This document shows, piece after piece, positions 24,912 through 35,881 of a stretch of DNA of 64,000 nucleotides. The stretch lies in assembly GCA_021811385.1 (NCBI GenBank), contig JAJZPC010000004.1:1-64000 (forward strand), read 5' to 3'. The notes beneath the pieces are model-generated. The model ran no database searches, was not told the origin of the DNA, and was given only the letters and a program-made list of their open reading frames with translations. This stretch comes from Deltaproteobacteria bacterium. GTDB lineage: Bacteria; Desulfobacterota; Desulfobulbia; Desulfobulbales; Desulfurivibrionaceae. The position numbers were made by a program, and so were the translations under genes. Position 1 is the first letter of the stretch. Every line of letters starts with the position of its first letter.

Positions 24912-27527
24912 ATGACGATTTCCTCCGATCCTTCCGACAACACCCTGACCCAGGACCACCTCCAGCAACTCCGCCGCCGGCAGGAGATCATTGAGAACCT
25001 CCTGCGCATCAGCTTCAGCGACACCTCGCTTGCCGCCCAGCTTTCCACGGCCCTGGACCTGATCGTCGAGATCCCTTGGCTGCCGCTTGCGGCAAAGGGA
25101 GGAATTTTTCTGGTGGACAAAACCAGACCCAAATCCCTCACCCTCTTTGTGCACAAAAACATGGCGGCCTCCCTGCTGGAACATTGCGGCACTCTCAACT
25201 TCGGCGAATGCCTGTGCGGCACCGCCGCCGCGGAACAACGCTTCATCTTCGCCCCGCATCTGCCCGAACAGGAGGCCTTCCGCTATGCGGGCCTGGAAGA
25301 CCAGAGCCACTACATCGTTCCCATTGTCCGAAACAACCAACTGCTTGGAATACTGATGCTCTATGCCGAAGCAGGACACGCAGGCGGAGAAAACGAGCGC
25401 AAATTCCTGGAGACCGTGGCCAACACCCTGGCCCTGCTCATCGAACGCCAGCAGGGAGCGGACCGTCTGCTGGCCAGCGAGGCGAATCTGGCCAAGGCCC
25501 AGCAGATCGCCCAGCTTGGTTACTGGGATTGGCATATCAGCGAGAACCTCCTCTTCTGGTCGGATGAGGTATACCGGATCTTCGGGCTGAAACCGGGAGA
25601 GACCCCGCCCACCTATGATAAATTCCTGAACCTGATACATCCGGATGACCGCCGGAAGGTGCAACACGCCGTCCAGGACTCCCTTGCTGGCAAAACGCCT
25701 TACAACATCAACCATCGCATCATCCGGGAGGACGGCGCCCCACGCGAGGTCCACGAAGAAGGCGAGGTGGAGTATGACGCGCACGGCGAACCGCTGCGCA
25801 TGTTCGGGATCGTCCAGGACATCACCCTGCTGAAACGAACCGAGGAACAGATGGATCTGGCCGCCAAGGTGTTCGACAGCAGCATCGAAGGCATCACCAT
25901 CACCGACGCCAAGGGAACCATCCAGGCGGTGAACAAGGCCTTCACCCATATCACCGGCTACAGCCCGGAGGAGGCCATAGGCCAAAAACCGAGCATCCTC
26001 AAATCGGATCGCCACGACGAGGCGTTCTACCGCGCCATGTGGTCCACCCTGCTGGCCGAGGGAAAATGGGAGGGTGAGATCTGGAACCGGAGGAAAAGCG
26101 GCGAGGTATACCCGGAACGGCTCACCATCACCGCGATTACCGACGAGTACGGCCAGGTTACCCACAATGTGGCGGTGTTCCACGACATGAGCGAAATCCG
26201 CAGCTACGAGGAACAGCTCCATTTCCACGCCTACCACGACGCCCTGACCGGGTTGCCCAACCGGCTGCTGATGCTCGACCGTTTCACCGTGGCCCTCAGC
26301 CAGGCGCAGCGGTTGCACAGGCAGGTGGCGGTTCTGGTGCTCGACCTGGACAACTTCAAGCATATCAACGACAGCCTGGGCCACAACATCGGCGATGTTC
26401 TGCTGCAGCAGGTTGCCCAGCGGCTGAAGGAGGGAATCGGCGATGATCATACCGTGGGCCGCCTGGGCGGCGATGATTTCGCCATCCTCATCGAGCAGTG
26501 CGAGGATGAACAGGATGCGGTGCGGATGGCGGAAAAGGCGATCGGCCTGTTTGCCAAGCCCTTCAACCTGGCCATCTACGAAACCTTTGTCACCGTGACC
26601 ATCGGCATCACCTTTTTCCCCTCCGACGGCAATGACGCGGACACCCTGCTGAAAAACGCCGAACTGGCCATGTACCGCGCCAAGGAGGAGGGTAAAAACA
26701 AGTATCAGCTTTTCACCACGGCCATGAACGCCAAGGTGGTGCACCGCCTTTCCCTGGAAAACAGCCTGCGCAAGGCCCTGGATAACCATGAGTTCCTGGT
26801 CTATTACCAGCCCAGGGTTGCCGCGGCCACGGGGCGCATTCTCGGGATGGAGGCCCTGGTTCGCTGGCAGAGCAAGGATGGCCGCCTGATCTCCCCCCTG
26901 GACTTCATCCCCCTGGCCGAGGAAACCGGCCTTGTCATCCCCCTCGGCGAACAGGTGCTGCGCCAGGCCTGCCGTGAGACCCGCCAATGGCTGGGGAAGA
27001 ACAAGGATCTGGTGGTTTCGGTGAATCTCTCCCCCCGCCAGTTCATGCAGGAGGATTTGGTCCGGACCATCATGGGAATCCTGCAGGAAACCGGCCTGCC
27101 CCCCTCCCAGCTTGAACTGGAGATCACCGAAGGCGCGGTCATGACCAACGAACAGGCCGCCCTGGCCCAGCTTCTTGAACTGAAGGCGCTCGGGGTCCGC
27201 CTGGCCCTGGACGACTTCGGCACGGGCTATTCGTCGCTGCACTATCTGCGCAGGCTGCCGATCGATACCCTGAAGATCGACCGCTCCTTTATCAAGGATC
27301 TGCCCGGCGAGCCCAACAGCGCGGCCATTGCCGCCACCATCCTCTCCCTGGCCCAGGCCCTGCATCTGGAGGTGGTCGCGGAAGGGGTCGAAAATACGGA
27401 ACAGCTCGAGTTTCTCCGCCACCTCAACTGCAACGAGATCCAAGGCTATCTGTTCAGCCCCCCGGTTCCCGGCGCTGCTTTTGCCGCCTTCCTGGACACG
27501 GACACCCCCTTTCCGCTTCCGGAATAG
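24912..27527 (+). CDS. GAF-PAS-PAS-GGDEF-EAL c-di-GMP signalling protein
   Basis: An 871-residue cytosolic sensor. Domains: GAF at about 30-180, PAS at about 195-305 (GYWDWHISENLLFWSDEVYR), PAS at about 310-425 (GITITDAKGTIQAVNKAF), GGDEF at about 440-600, EAL at about 615-865. The GGDEF signature reads RLGGDDF with no RxxD inhibitory site, so cyclase activity is doubtful. The EAL domain keeps EALVRW, the Asn of VSVNLSPRQF, LDDFGTGYSS and AEGVEN, so phosphodiesterase activity is likely. ATG 24912 has weak GCGAG before it. A second c-di-GMP gene follows 48 bp downstream. Confidence 0.92.
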   Translation: MTISSDPSDNTLTQDHLQQLRRRQEIIENLLRISFSDTSLAAQLSTALDLIVEIPWLPLAAKGGIFLVDKTRPKSLTLFVHKNMAASLLEHCGTLNFGECLCGTAAAEQRFIFAPHLPEQEAFRYAGLEDQSHYIVPIVRNNQLLGILMLYAEAGHAGGENERKFLETVANTLALLIERQQGADRLLASEANLAKAQQIAQLGYWDWHISENLLFWSDEVYRIFGLKPGETPPTYDKFLNLIHPDDRRKVQHAVQDSLAGKTPYNINHRIIREDGAPREVHEEGEVEYDAHGEPLRMFGIVQDITLLKRTEEQMDLAAKVFDSSIEGITITDAKGTIQAVNKAFTHITGYSPEEAIGQKPSILKSDRHDEAFYRAMWSTLLAEGKWEGEIWNRRKSGEVYPERLTITAITDEYGQVTHNVAVFHDMSEIRSYEEQLHFHAYHDALTGLPNRLLMLDRFTVALSQAQRLHRQVAVLVLDLDNFKHINDSLGHNIGDVLLQQVAQRLKEGIGDDHTVGRLGGDDFAILIEQCEDEQDAVRMAEKAIGLFAKPFNLAIYETFVTVTIGITFFPSDGNDADTLLKNAELAMYRAKEEGKNKYQLFTTAMNAKVVHRLSLENSLRKALDNHEFLVYYQPRVAAATGRILGMEALVRWQSKDGRLISPLDFIPLAEETGLVIPLGEQVLRQACRETRQWLGKNKDLVVSVNLSPRQFMQEDLVRTIMGILQETGLPPSQLELEITEGAVMTNEQAALAQLLELKALGVRLALDDFGTGYSSLHYLRRLPIDTLKIDRSFIKDLPGEPNSAAIAATILSLAQALHLEVVAEGVENTEQLEFLRHLNCNEIQGYLFSPPVPGAAFAAFLDTDTPFPLPE

Positions 27528-27575
27528 CCCCTCACCGCAAAGGCCGGCACGCGCCGGCAGCCTCTGGAGGCGCCT

Positions 27576-28694
27576 GTGAAAGTGACGGACCTGAACCTGG
27601 GTGAGCAGCTGAAGATGTCCGAGCGGGAGATCCGCCGCAGGTTGGAGTTATTGTCCATCACCCCGCGGGAAATGGAGGAAATGATCGGGCTGAAGCCCCT
27701 GATCGCCCCCCATGTCGATGACCTGGTGGAGCAATTCTACGCCATGCAGGTGGAGGTGGAGGAGATCGCCAAGCTGATCGGCGACTCCGAAACCCTGGCC
27801 CGCCTGAAAAAACATCTGTGCCGGTACATCCTCACCCTTTTCGACGGGGATTACGGCATGGAGTATGTGCTTTCCCGGCTGCGCATCGGCATGGTGCACA
27901 AGCGAATCGGGGTGCCGCCCAAGCTCTATGTGCCCTCGCTCCACAACCTTTTCTCCCTGCTGCGGCGCCGAATTCTCCTCGCCTCGGGCAATGATTGCGG
28001 CATCTGCGGCCGCAGGCTGGAGGCCCTGGAAAAACTCCTGCTTTTTGACCTGGAGCTGGTTTTTGACACCTATATCCACAGCCTCATGGATGCCCTGGCC
28101 AAGGGCCGACAGGAGCTGGAGGAATACGCCGAGAGCCTGGAACAAACCGTGGCCCAACGGACCCAGGAACTGGCGGCGCTGGCCAGCAAGGATGGGTTGA
28201 CCGGGCTCTTGAACCAGCGCAGCTTCTATGAGGAGTTGCGGCGGGAAACCGCAAGAACCCTGCGGACCGAAGGAAAGATCGCCCTGCTCTACCTGGACCT
28301 GGACGGCTTCAAGAAGGTCAACGACACCTTGGGACACCGCCAGGGAGACGAGATCCTCCTCGCGATCGCCGATATAATCCGCCCGGTTGTCCGCGCCGAG
28401 GATATTGCCGCCCGGTACGGCGGGGACGAATTCTGCATCCTCCTCCCCCACAGCGGCGCTCCCGAGGCCAAGGAGGTGGCGCAGCGGCTGATCCAGGCCT
28501 TTGACAATGAACCTCGTCTGGCCGGGAGGCAGGTTTTCCTCAGCATCGGGATTGCCGTGGAAAACTGGAATGATCTGCGGGACGGGGATCTGCTCGTTAA
28601 AAAGGCCGACGCAGCCATGTACCTCTCCAAGAAGATATCCGGTCATGCCGTGACCGTGGCGGACCAGACAGGCGAGCCCCTCTCCTCGCCCTGA
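27576..28694 (+). CDS. Globin-coupled sensor diguanylate cyclase
   Basis: A 372-residue protein. The N-terminal globin-coupled sensor domain (residues 1-165) has a likely proximal heme ligand His107 in GMVHKRIGVPPKLYV. A coiled-coil linker (GRQELEEYAESLEQTVAQRTQEL) leads to a GGDEF domain. The signature YGGDEFCIL is intact and an RxxD inhibitory site (RAED) stands five residues before it. The protein should make c-di-GMP under control of oxygen, NO or CO binding and be feedback-inhibited. Start is GTG 27576, with CTGGAGG upstream. It probably shares a transcript with the EAL gene before it. Confidence 0.92.
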   Translation: MKVTDLNLGEQLKMSEREIRRRLELLSITPREMEEMIGLKPLIAPHVDDLVEQFYAMQVEVEEIAKLIGDSETLARLKKHLCRYILTLFDGDYGMEYVLSRLRIGMVHKRIGVPPKLYVPSLHNLFSLLRRRILLASGNDCGICGRRLEALEKLLLFDLELVFDTYIHSLMDALAKGRQELEEYAESLEQTVAQRTQELAALASKDGLTGLLNQRSFYEELRRETARTLRTEGKIALLYLDLDGFKKVNDTLGHRQGDEILLAIADIIRPVVRAEDIAARYGGDEFCILLPHSGAPEAKEVAQRLIQAFDNEPRLAGRQVFLSIGIAVENWNDLRDGDLLVKKADAAMYLSKKISGHAVTVADQTGEPLSSP

Positions 28695-28841
28695 ACGGAA
28701 TCAGGACCATCCCCGCCCGCGGAACAATTTTCCGCACTCCTCCCCCTCTCCTTTCTTCATTTTTCACTCCGCCTGCGGTATAGTGGCGGAAATCATCCCT
28801 TTCCGGGAGTATCAGTAAAAAAACAAAAACGAGGTACCGCC

Positions 28842-31075
<2,234 letters not shown>

Positions 31076-31115
31076 ACATGATCTGATTACAGCACACGCA
31101 GGGAGAGGAGGGGAT

Positions 31116-31397
31116 ATGGCACGAAAACGGGTGGTGACAACGGTTGCAGGGTTGGTGCAGGGCGTCTATTTCCGCGATTACGCCCAGAAGGAAGCCCGGA
31201 GCCTGGAGTTGAGCGGCTGGGTGCGGAACCGCCCGGACGGCACGGTCGAGGCCGTGCTGGAGGGCGAGGAAGAACAGGTCGGGCAAATGATTGCCTGGCT
31301 GCACATCGGCTCGCCCCAGGCCGAGGTGAGCGAGGTCCAGGTGACCGAGGAGCAGCCCCTGGGCGACAAAACGGCCTTTGCCATCCGGTACAACTGA
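31116..31397 (+). CDS. acyP: Acylphosphatase
   Basis: A 93-residue acylphosphatase that hydrolyses carboxyl-phosphate bonds such as those in acetyl phosphate or carbamoyl phosphate. The catalytic Arg20 (VQGVYFRDYAQ) and Asn38 (GWVRNRPDGTVE) are both present in the usual motifs. The start at ATG 31116 follows GAGAGGAGGGG. It follows ligA by 40 bp and may be transcribed with it. Confidence 0.94.
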   Translation: MARKRVVTTVAGLVQGVYFRDYAQKEARSLELSGWVRNRPDGTVEAVLEGEEEQVGQMIAWLHIGSPQAEVSEVQVTEEQPLGDKTAFAIRYN

Positions 31398-31463
31398 GAC
31401 AGGACACAGCCGACCCCGTACCGCCCGTCCGGGGTCCAAGGGGCATCGAACAGACCATCCTGA

Positions 31464-31492
31464 TTGACTTTTTTCACCATCTGCCGTAGAAT
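31464..31492 (+). promoter_or_regulatory. Sigma-70 promoter for the zinc-ribbon gene
   Basis: TTGACT at 31464-31469 and TAGAAT at 31487-31492 with exactly 17 bp spacing. Predicted transcription start near 31499, about 44 bases before the ATG at 31543. Confidence 0.75.
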
Positions 31493-31542
31493 CGACCCCT
31501 TTATCCCGAGAAGGGGATACTTTTTTTCTGGCGAGGAGCAGC

Positions 31543-31806
31543 ATGGAAACCGAGATAACAGCCCCCCGCAGGGTTCCGCAAAAAAGCCGGGCGCGCATCC
31601 GCTGCCCGCACTGCGGCAACGATAACGATTTTTTTGAGATCGCCGACGGGGTTGTCCTGACCACCCGCTATCAGCAGAATGACGATGGAAGCTTTACCCA
31701 GGAAGGCGACGAGTCGCAGGTTCTGGGGGAGATCAAGTTCTTTTGCGGCGAGTGCAACCAGGATCTCTCCGAGTACCACAACCACTTTCTGGAGATGCTT
31801 TTCTAG
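31543..31806 (+). CDS. Small zinc-ribbon protein of unknown function
   Basis: An 87-residue protein with two CxxC knuckles (CPHCGNDNDFFE and CGECNQDL) that should bind one zinc. The rest is acidic. GAGGAGC lies 5 bases before the ATG. It has its own strong promoter and a terminator and is convergent with dsrC, so it is a monocistronic unit. Function unknown; single zinc ribbons of this size often contact nucleic acids or other proteins, but nothing here decides. Confidence 0.82.
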   Translation: METEITAPRRVPQKSRARIRCPHCGNDNDFFEIADGVVLTTRYQQNDDGSFTQEGDESQVLGEIKFFCGECNQDLSEYHNHFLEMLF

Positions 31807-31860
31807 CGGAAGAACCGGACGCGATCGCTTGACCGGTTGGAGAATGTGATTTTTTTGACA

Positions 31861-31895
31861 AAAAAAAGGAGAAGGCAAAAGCCTTCTCCTTTTTT
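31861..31895. terminator. Bidirectional terminator (zinc ribbon / dsrC)
   Basis: GGAGAAGGC-AAAA-GCCTTCTCC with A7 before and T6 after, serving both convergent genes. Confidence 0.95.
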
Positions 31896-31929
31896 CATTC
31901 AATCCTGAACGAATCGACTGGCGTGGTGA

Positions 31930-32250
31930 TTACACACAACCGGTCGGTTTCGGCAGGCCGGCCATCTTACAGGCACCCTTACCAGGACCGGAGGGGAACA
32001 GCTCGTAGATCCGCTTCAGCGGGAAGCCGGTGGTCTTGGAGAGGATACGGACCATGGGAGCGATACCGTTCTTCTTGTAGTAGTCCTGCAGGGTATCGAT
32101 AACCTTGCGATGCTCGTCGCTCAGCTCGCCGATGCCTTCAACAGCCTTTACGTAGTCAATCCAGTGCTCGTTCCACTCTTCCATGCCCCTGGTGAGGAAG
32201 CCGTCTTCGTCAACGGTGAAGCTTGAACCATTATGCTCGATCGTAGGCAT
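31930..32250 (-). CDS. dsrC: DsrC sulfur carrier protein
   Basis: A 106-residue DsrC/TusE-family protein. In dissimilatory sulfur metabolism DsrC carries sulfur between DsrAB sulfite reductase and the membrane complex DsrMKJOP as a trisulfide on its C-terminal arm. Both redox cysteines are present as Cx10C (GACKMAGLPKPTGCV), which separates true DsrC from TusE and RspA relatives. AAGGAGAA precedes the ATG. It stands alone, away from dsrAB, as is common in sulfate reducers. It is the clearest physiological marker in the window. Confidence 0.96.
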   Translation of the reverse strand: MPTIEHNGSSFTVDEDGFLTRGMEEWNEHWIDYVKAVEGIGELSDEHRKVIDTLQDYYKKNGIAPMVRILSKTTGFPLKRIYELFPSGPGKGACKMAGLPKPTGCV

Positions 32251-32441
32251 ATTTATTCTCCTTCAGTAAAATTTTAACTAAATTATTGTGAAATGTAACG
32301 TATTCGCTAATTCAGGATGCCACTTATTACTATATGCTTCCCCCTTTGTCAAGCAGAGGGTTTTATTTTTTTCTCTCCCGGATTCGCAGCGCAAAACCCG
32401 CTGATTTAACACTGTTTTTTTCAGCCCCCTCTGCGGCCGCC

Positions 32442-33116
32442 TCAGGCAACCAGACCGGAGAGGCGGGAAAATATTTCCGGGGCAAAACCCTGCTCGTTTT
32501 CATACCTGGCATCCAGGGTGGTCTTGGGGTTGAAATTCTGCAGGGTGAGCCGCGAACGGGAGCGATCGAACTGGTGCGCCCAGGCCACGACATCTTCTTC
32601 GGTGTGCAGGCTGGGGGCAATGGTCATGCGAAACTCATGGGGGATACCGCTGTGGCGCAAAAGGCCGATGCTTTTCCGGATCGCGCCCAAGTCCACCGGA
32701 CCACCGGCGCAGCGGTCGTACTTTTCCTGCACCAGGGGGGCCTTGACATCCATGGCCACCATATCGAGAAGATGATCACCAAGCAGCTGGGCCAGCACCT
32801 CGGGCCTGGTGCCGTTGGTGTCGAGTTTGATCGCCCAGCCCTCTGCCTTGAGCCGGGCGATCATTTTGGGAAGACCAGGGGACAGGGTCGGCTCGCCGCC
32901 GGAGATGCAGATCCCTGCCAGCCAGTTTCTGCGGGCTGCCAGGCGGCTCATGATCTCCTCGAAGGCAATGGTTTCCATGCCTTCCGGGGCGAGGACCAGC
33001 GGGTGATTGTGGCAGAATGGGCAGCGGAAGTTGCAGCCGCCCACAAAGAGGATGGCGCACAGCTTGCCTGGCCAATCGATAAAGGAGGTTTCGAGAAACC
33101 CCTTTATCAACGGCAT
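32442..33116 (-). CDS. nrdG: Anaerobic ribonucleotide reductase activating protein
   Basis: A 224-residue radical SAM activase. CNFRCPFC supplies the three cysteines for the [4Fe-4S] cluster, and SGGEP the SAM contact. It generates the glycyl radical on NrdD. ATG 33116 preceded by GGAAG is chosen over GTG 33128. It is the last gene of the nrdD-redoxin-nrdG operon. It is longer than E. coli NrdG and of the type also labelled anaerobic ribonucleoside-triphosphate reductase activating protein in anaerobes. Confidence 0.92.
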   Translation of the reverse strand: MPLIKGFLETSFIDWPGKLCAILFVGGCNFRCPFCHNHPLVLAPEGMETIAFEEIMSRLAARRNWLAGICISGGEPTLSPGLPKMIARLKAEGWAIKLDTNGTRPEVLAQLLGDHLLDMVAMDVKAPLVQEKYDRCAGGPVDLGAIRKSIGLLRHSGIPHEFRMTIAPSLHTEEDVVAWAHQFDRSRSRLTLQNFNPKTTLDARYENEQGFAPEIFSRLSGLVA

Positions 33117-33141
33117 GCCGGCTTCCACAACAACAGGACTG

Positions 33142-33462
33142 CTACTGCAAGGCGCAGCTGCCGGACTCGCAGCCTGCCTGTTTGCCCGAACGTCTGGCCG
33201 CTACGCTGCATCCATAACGGGCGGCGCGGTCCAGCAGATGGCTTTCGATATGGCCGAACTCATGCAGGGCGGAGGAATCGTCCAGCACCAGAATGGGCAG
33301 CGCCTTCCTCGCCTTTTCCACCAGGCCGTGCCAGGCAAGATGGGCCAGGGCTCCGGCGTCGTTGTTGCCCAGCACCTCCACCTGCACCTCCATGGCGGAG
33401 AGATCGAATTGCTTTTTCAGCTGCTCGCAGAGCACGCAGTCATCGGTGGTAAACAGTGTCAT
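33142..33462 (-). CDS. Glutaredoxin-like protein in nrd operon
   Basis: A 106-residue thioredoxin-fold protein. MTLFTTDDCVLCEQLKKQF has a CxxC redox pair (CVLC) directly after the first strand, as in glutaredoxins and NrdH. The C-terminus adds cysteines (YGCSVAARR and GCESGSCALQ). Start at ATG 33462 follows GGGGGAGAA; the ORF track start is too long. Placed between nrdD and nrdG, it is probably the electron donor for ribonucleotide reduction. Confidence 0.8.
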   Translation of the reverse strand: MTLFTTDDCVLCEQLKKQFDLSAMEVQVEVLGNNDAGALAHLAWHGLVEKARKALPILVLDDSSALHEFGHIESHLLDRAARYGCSVAARRSGKQAGCESGSCALQ

Positions 33463-33478
33463 AAGGTTCTCCCCCCAT

Positions 33479-35605
33479 TTAATTATTGAAGCGATCAATG
33501 TTCCGGTAGCGGTCATGCAGCTCGCCGAGCTTGCCCTTGTTCCAGCTCGAGATCTTGGTGAAATACCCGGTGATCCGGGTGATGCCGTCGACGTTTTTCG
33601 ACTCGCAGTAGGGGCAGGTCTCGCTCAAGCCCCTGCTCGTCTTGCCGCAGGCAAGGCAGGCGGTGAACTCCGGGGAAAAGGCGATCTGGTCGTTCTGGGT
33701 GTACTTGAAGACATTGATCACGAAGGTGGCCAGGGCCTCCTTGTCCGGCTGCGCCTCGCCCAACCAAATGTGGGTGATGGAGCCCGCCTCGATGAGCGGA
33801 TGGAACAGCCCCTCCTTCTCCACCCGGGCGATGGGGCTCATGAAGGCGCCCACATTAAAGAGGGTGGAATTGCTGTAGTAGACCTCCCCCTTTTCCCGGT
33901 TGCCCTGGACCACCTTTTCCGCCTCCGCGTTGAAATGGGCCAGATCCAGCTTGGCAAAGCGGAAGGCGGTGGACTCGGCCGGGGTCTGCTCCAGGACGAA
34001 CTTCATGCCCATGGACTCGGCCAGCTTGTTGCAGACGATGTTCATGTGGGCAATGACCTTGAGCCCGAACTTGATGGATTCATCGGAATCGTGCAGTTCC
34101 TGGCCCAGATGCACCCGGATCAGCTCGTTGAGCCCCACCATGCCAATGAGAAAGGAGCACTTGTGCAGCTTGAGGTAAGGCTCGCCGTCAAGGTCCATGG
34201 CCAGCAGGGAGAGCGGCCCGCCCTTGCCCAGGCTCATCAGCCGTTCGATGAACTTCCTTTTCTGGCCATGGGCCTTGGCCGCAAGCTGAATCTTTTCGGT
34301 GAGCAGCCCAAAAAGCTTGGTGTCGTCGCCCTGGGCCTTGAAGGCAAGGCGCGGCAGATTGATGGTGACGTTCTGCAGGGCCGAGTAGCGCATCTTCCAC
34401 GGCTGCTTGGCGTCCTCGATATCCGAGGCTTCGAGCTTAAAGCTCAACCGGCAGCATTCGGAGATCTTGGCCGTGTCGCCCCGGTCGAAGACAAAGTAGG
34501 TGTTGCCCTTGACCGAGGCCACCTCGCAGATATGGTGCAAAAAGTCCATGTGGCCGTCGGTTTTGAAGAATTTCTCGGTGATGTGCACCAGCGGCTTGGG
34601 GAAGAAGAAGGGCCGCCCAGCGGCATCGCCCTCTTTATACACCTCGAACAGCGCCCAGGCGAACCGCTGCGCCTGTTTTTCGTACTCGCGGTAGGTCTTG
34701 CCGGTGTACTCCCCGCCCGGCCCGATGGCAGGCACGTCCTCGAAATGCTTGGGCACCTCCCAGTAGATGTTGACGTCGGAAAAGATCGCCTGCCCGCCCC
34801 GGGCCACGGCCTGCTGGGAGAATTCGTAGATCATCATCTGGGCCAGCTGCTTGACCCCGTTGTCATCCAGCTCCTCCAGATAGGGGGCGTAGAAGAGGTT
34901 GATCGCGTCCCAGCCGATGGCCCCGGCAAAATGGCTCTGCAGGGAGGCGGCGAATTTGACCATGTGGGCGAGGAGCACCTCGGCATGCTTGGCCGGCTTG
35001 GCCATGGACAGGGCATGGGGCAGGTTGAGGCCGAATTTCTTGATGTACTCCAGGGACTGGCCGGAGCAATACGGCCGGTCGATAAAGCCCAGGTCATGGA
35101 GGTGCAAATCGCCGCTTAGGTGGGCGTCCGCCACGTCCGGCGTAAAAACGTGGAGCAGGGCGTACTCCTTCTTGATCCCCTCGGCCAGGGTGAGGTTGGT
35201 GGCCTCCGGGCCGTGGGGCACATTGGCGTTTTCCTTGTTGTGCTGGACCAACAGCTGGTCCACGTCGTAGAGCGGCACCCCGAGACGGGTGTGCATGCGC
35301 CGCGCCTCCTCCAGCCCCATCTCCAGGAGCTTGGCGTTGACCATTTCACGGATCAGCGGGCCGGTGATGGTTTTCACCTTGCCGGCCTGGATGGTCACCT
35401 CGATATCCTTACTGATCTTCTCGGCGGTGTCGCGGTCGATGAAGGTCTCGCGCAACAGGGCATCGACGATGCGCTGCCGGTTCCAGCCGAGCATGTCATC
35501 CTGGGAGGAACGGACAAAGAGGGCAATATCGGTGCTGTCCTCGTTTACTACCTGGTGTGTTCTGGCCTGGGCGGTTTCCGCATTGAGTGGCATCACAACT
35601 CCCAT
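33479..35605 (-). CDS. nrdD: Anaerobic (class III) ribonucleoside-triphosphate reductase
   Basis: A 708-residue glycyl-radical enzyme that makes deoxyribonucleotides without oxygen. It has an N-terminal ATP-cone-like domain (WNRQRIVDALLRETF), a long catalytic barrel, a four-cysteine zinc site (CLAC ... CPYC) and the glycyl-radical loop with Gly about 680 in RITGYFTKISSWNKGK. The ATG at 35605 with AAGGAG nine bases upstream is chosen over the track start at 35719, which lies in the regulatory region. First gene of nrdD-redoxin-nrdG, with two NrdR-type boxes at the promoter. Confidence 0.95.
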   Translation of the reverse strand: MGVVMPLNAETAQARTHQVVNEDSTDIALFVRSSQDDMLGWNRQRIVDALLRETFIDRDTAEKISKDIEVTIQAGKVKTITGPLIREMVNAKLLEMGLEEARRMHTRLGVPLYDVDQLLVQHNKENANVPHGPEATNLTLAEGIKKEYALLHVFTPDVADAHLSGDLHLHDLGFIDRPYCSGQSLEYIKKFGLNLPHALSMAKPAKHAEVLLAHMVKFAASLQSHFAGAIGWDAINLFYAPYLEELDDNGVKQLAQMMIYEFSQQAVARGGQAIFSDVNIYWEVPKHFEDVPAIGPGGEYTGKTYREYEKQAQRFAWALFEVYKEGDAAGRPFFFPKPLVHITEKFFKTDGHMDFLHHICEVASVKGNTYFVFDRGDTAKISECCRLSFKLEASDIEDAKQPWKMRYSALQNVTINLPRLAFKAQGDDTKLFGLLTEKIQLAAKAHGQKRKFIERLMSLGKGGPLSLLAMDLDGEPYLKLHKCSFLIGMVGLNELIRVHLGQELHDSDESIKFGLKVIAHMNIVCNKLAESMGMKFVLEQTPAESTAFRFAKLDLAHFNAEAEKVVQGNREKGEVYYSNSTLFNVGAFMSPIARVEKEGLFHPLIEAGSITHIWLGEAQPDKEALATFVINVFKYTQNDQIAFSPEFTACLACGKTSRGLSETCPYCESKNVDGITRITGYFTKISSWNKGKLGELHDRYRNIDRFNN

Positions 35606-35667
35606 ACCCTTGCTCTCCTTGGTGATTAAGAAATTAGTTGAAATCTTCCCCTCTGACTTCCCTTGAA

Positions 35668-35683
35668 ACACGACATATTGTGT
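35668..35683. promoter_or_regulatory. NrdR box 1
   Basis: ACACGACATATTGTGT, a 16-bp near-palindrome matching the NrdR consensus pattern (ACAC-WAYATA-W-GTGT). It lies just downstream of the predicted nrdD -10. Confidence 0.75.
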
Positions 35684-35693
35684 TTCGGGAACT

Positions 35694-35723
35694 ATTATCG
35701 CACTACAGGTAGTATGCATGCAA
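35694..35723 (-). promoter_or_regulatory. Predicted nrdD promoter
   Basis: Minus-strand TTGCAT (35723-35718) and GATAAT (35699-35694), spacing 18. NrdR box 2 fills the spacer and box 1 follows the -10, a layout suited to repression. Confidence 0.55.
35700..35715. promoter_or_regulatory. NrdR box 2
   Basis: GCACTACAGGTAGTAT, a weaker match to the same pattern, its start 32 bp from box 1, i.e. about three helical turns, the usual spacing of NrdR box pairs. Confidence 0.65.
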
Positions 35724-35881
35724 GCAAAAATGGACTGAAAAAGAAGAAAAATTGATGGGGATTTTTTGCGCGGAAAATCAATGAAATGCGAAACGAAAGC
35801 TCTTAACGAAAAGCTTATGTTTCGAAGGGGTTTGGGACTGCTGAAGGAGAAGTTACAACGGCTATCCGGTCAGTTACTGGC

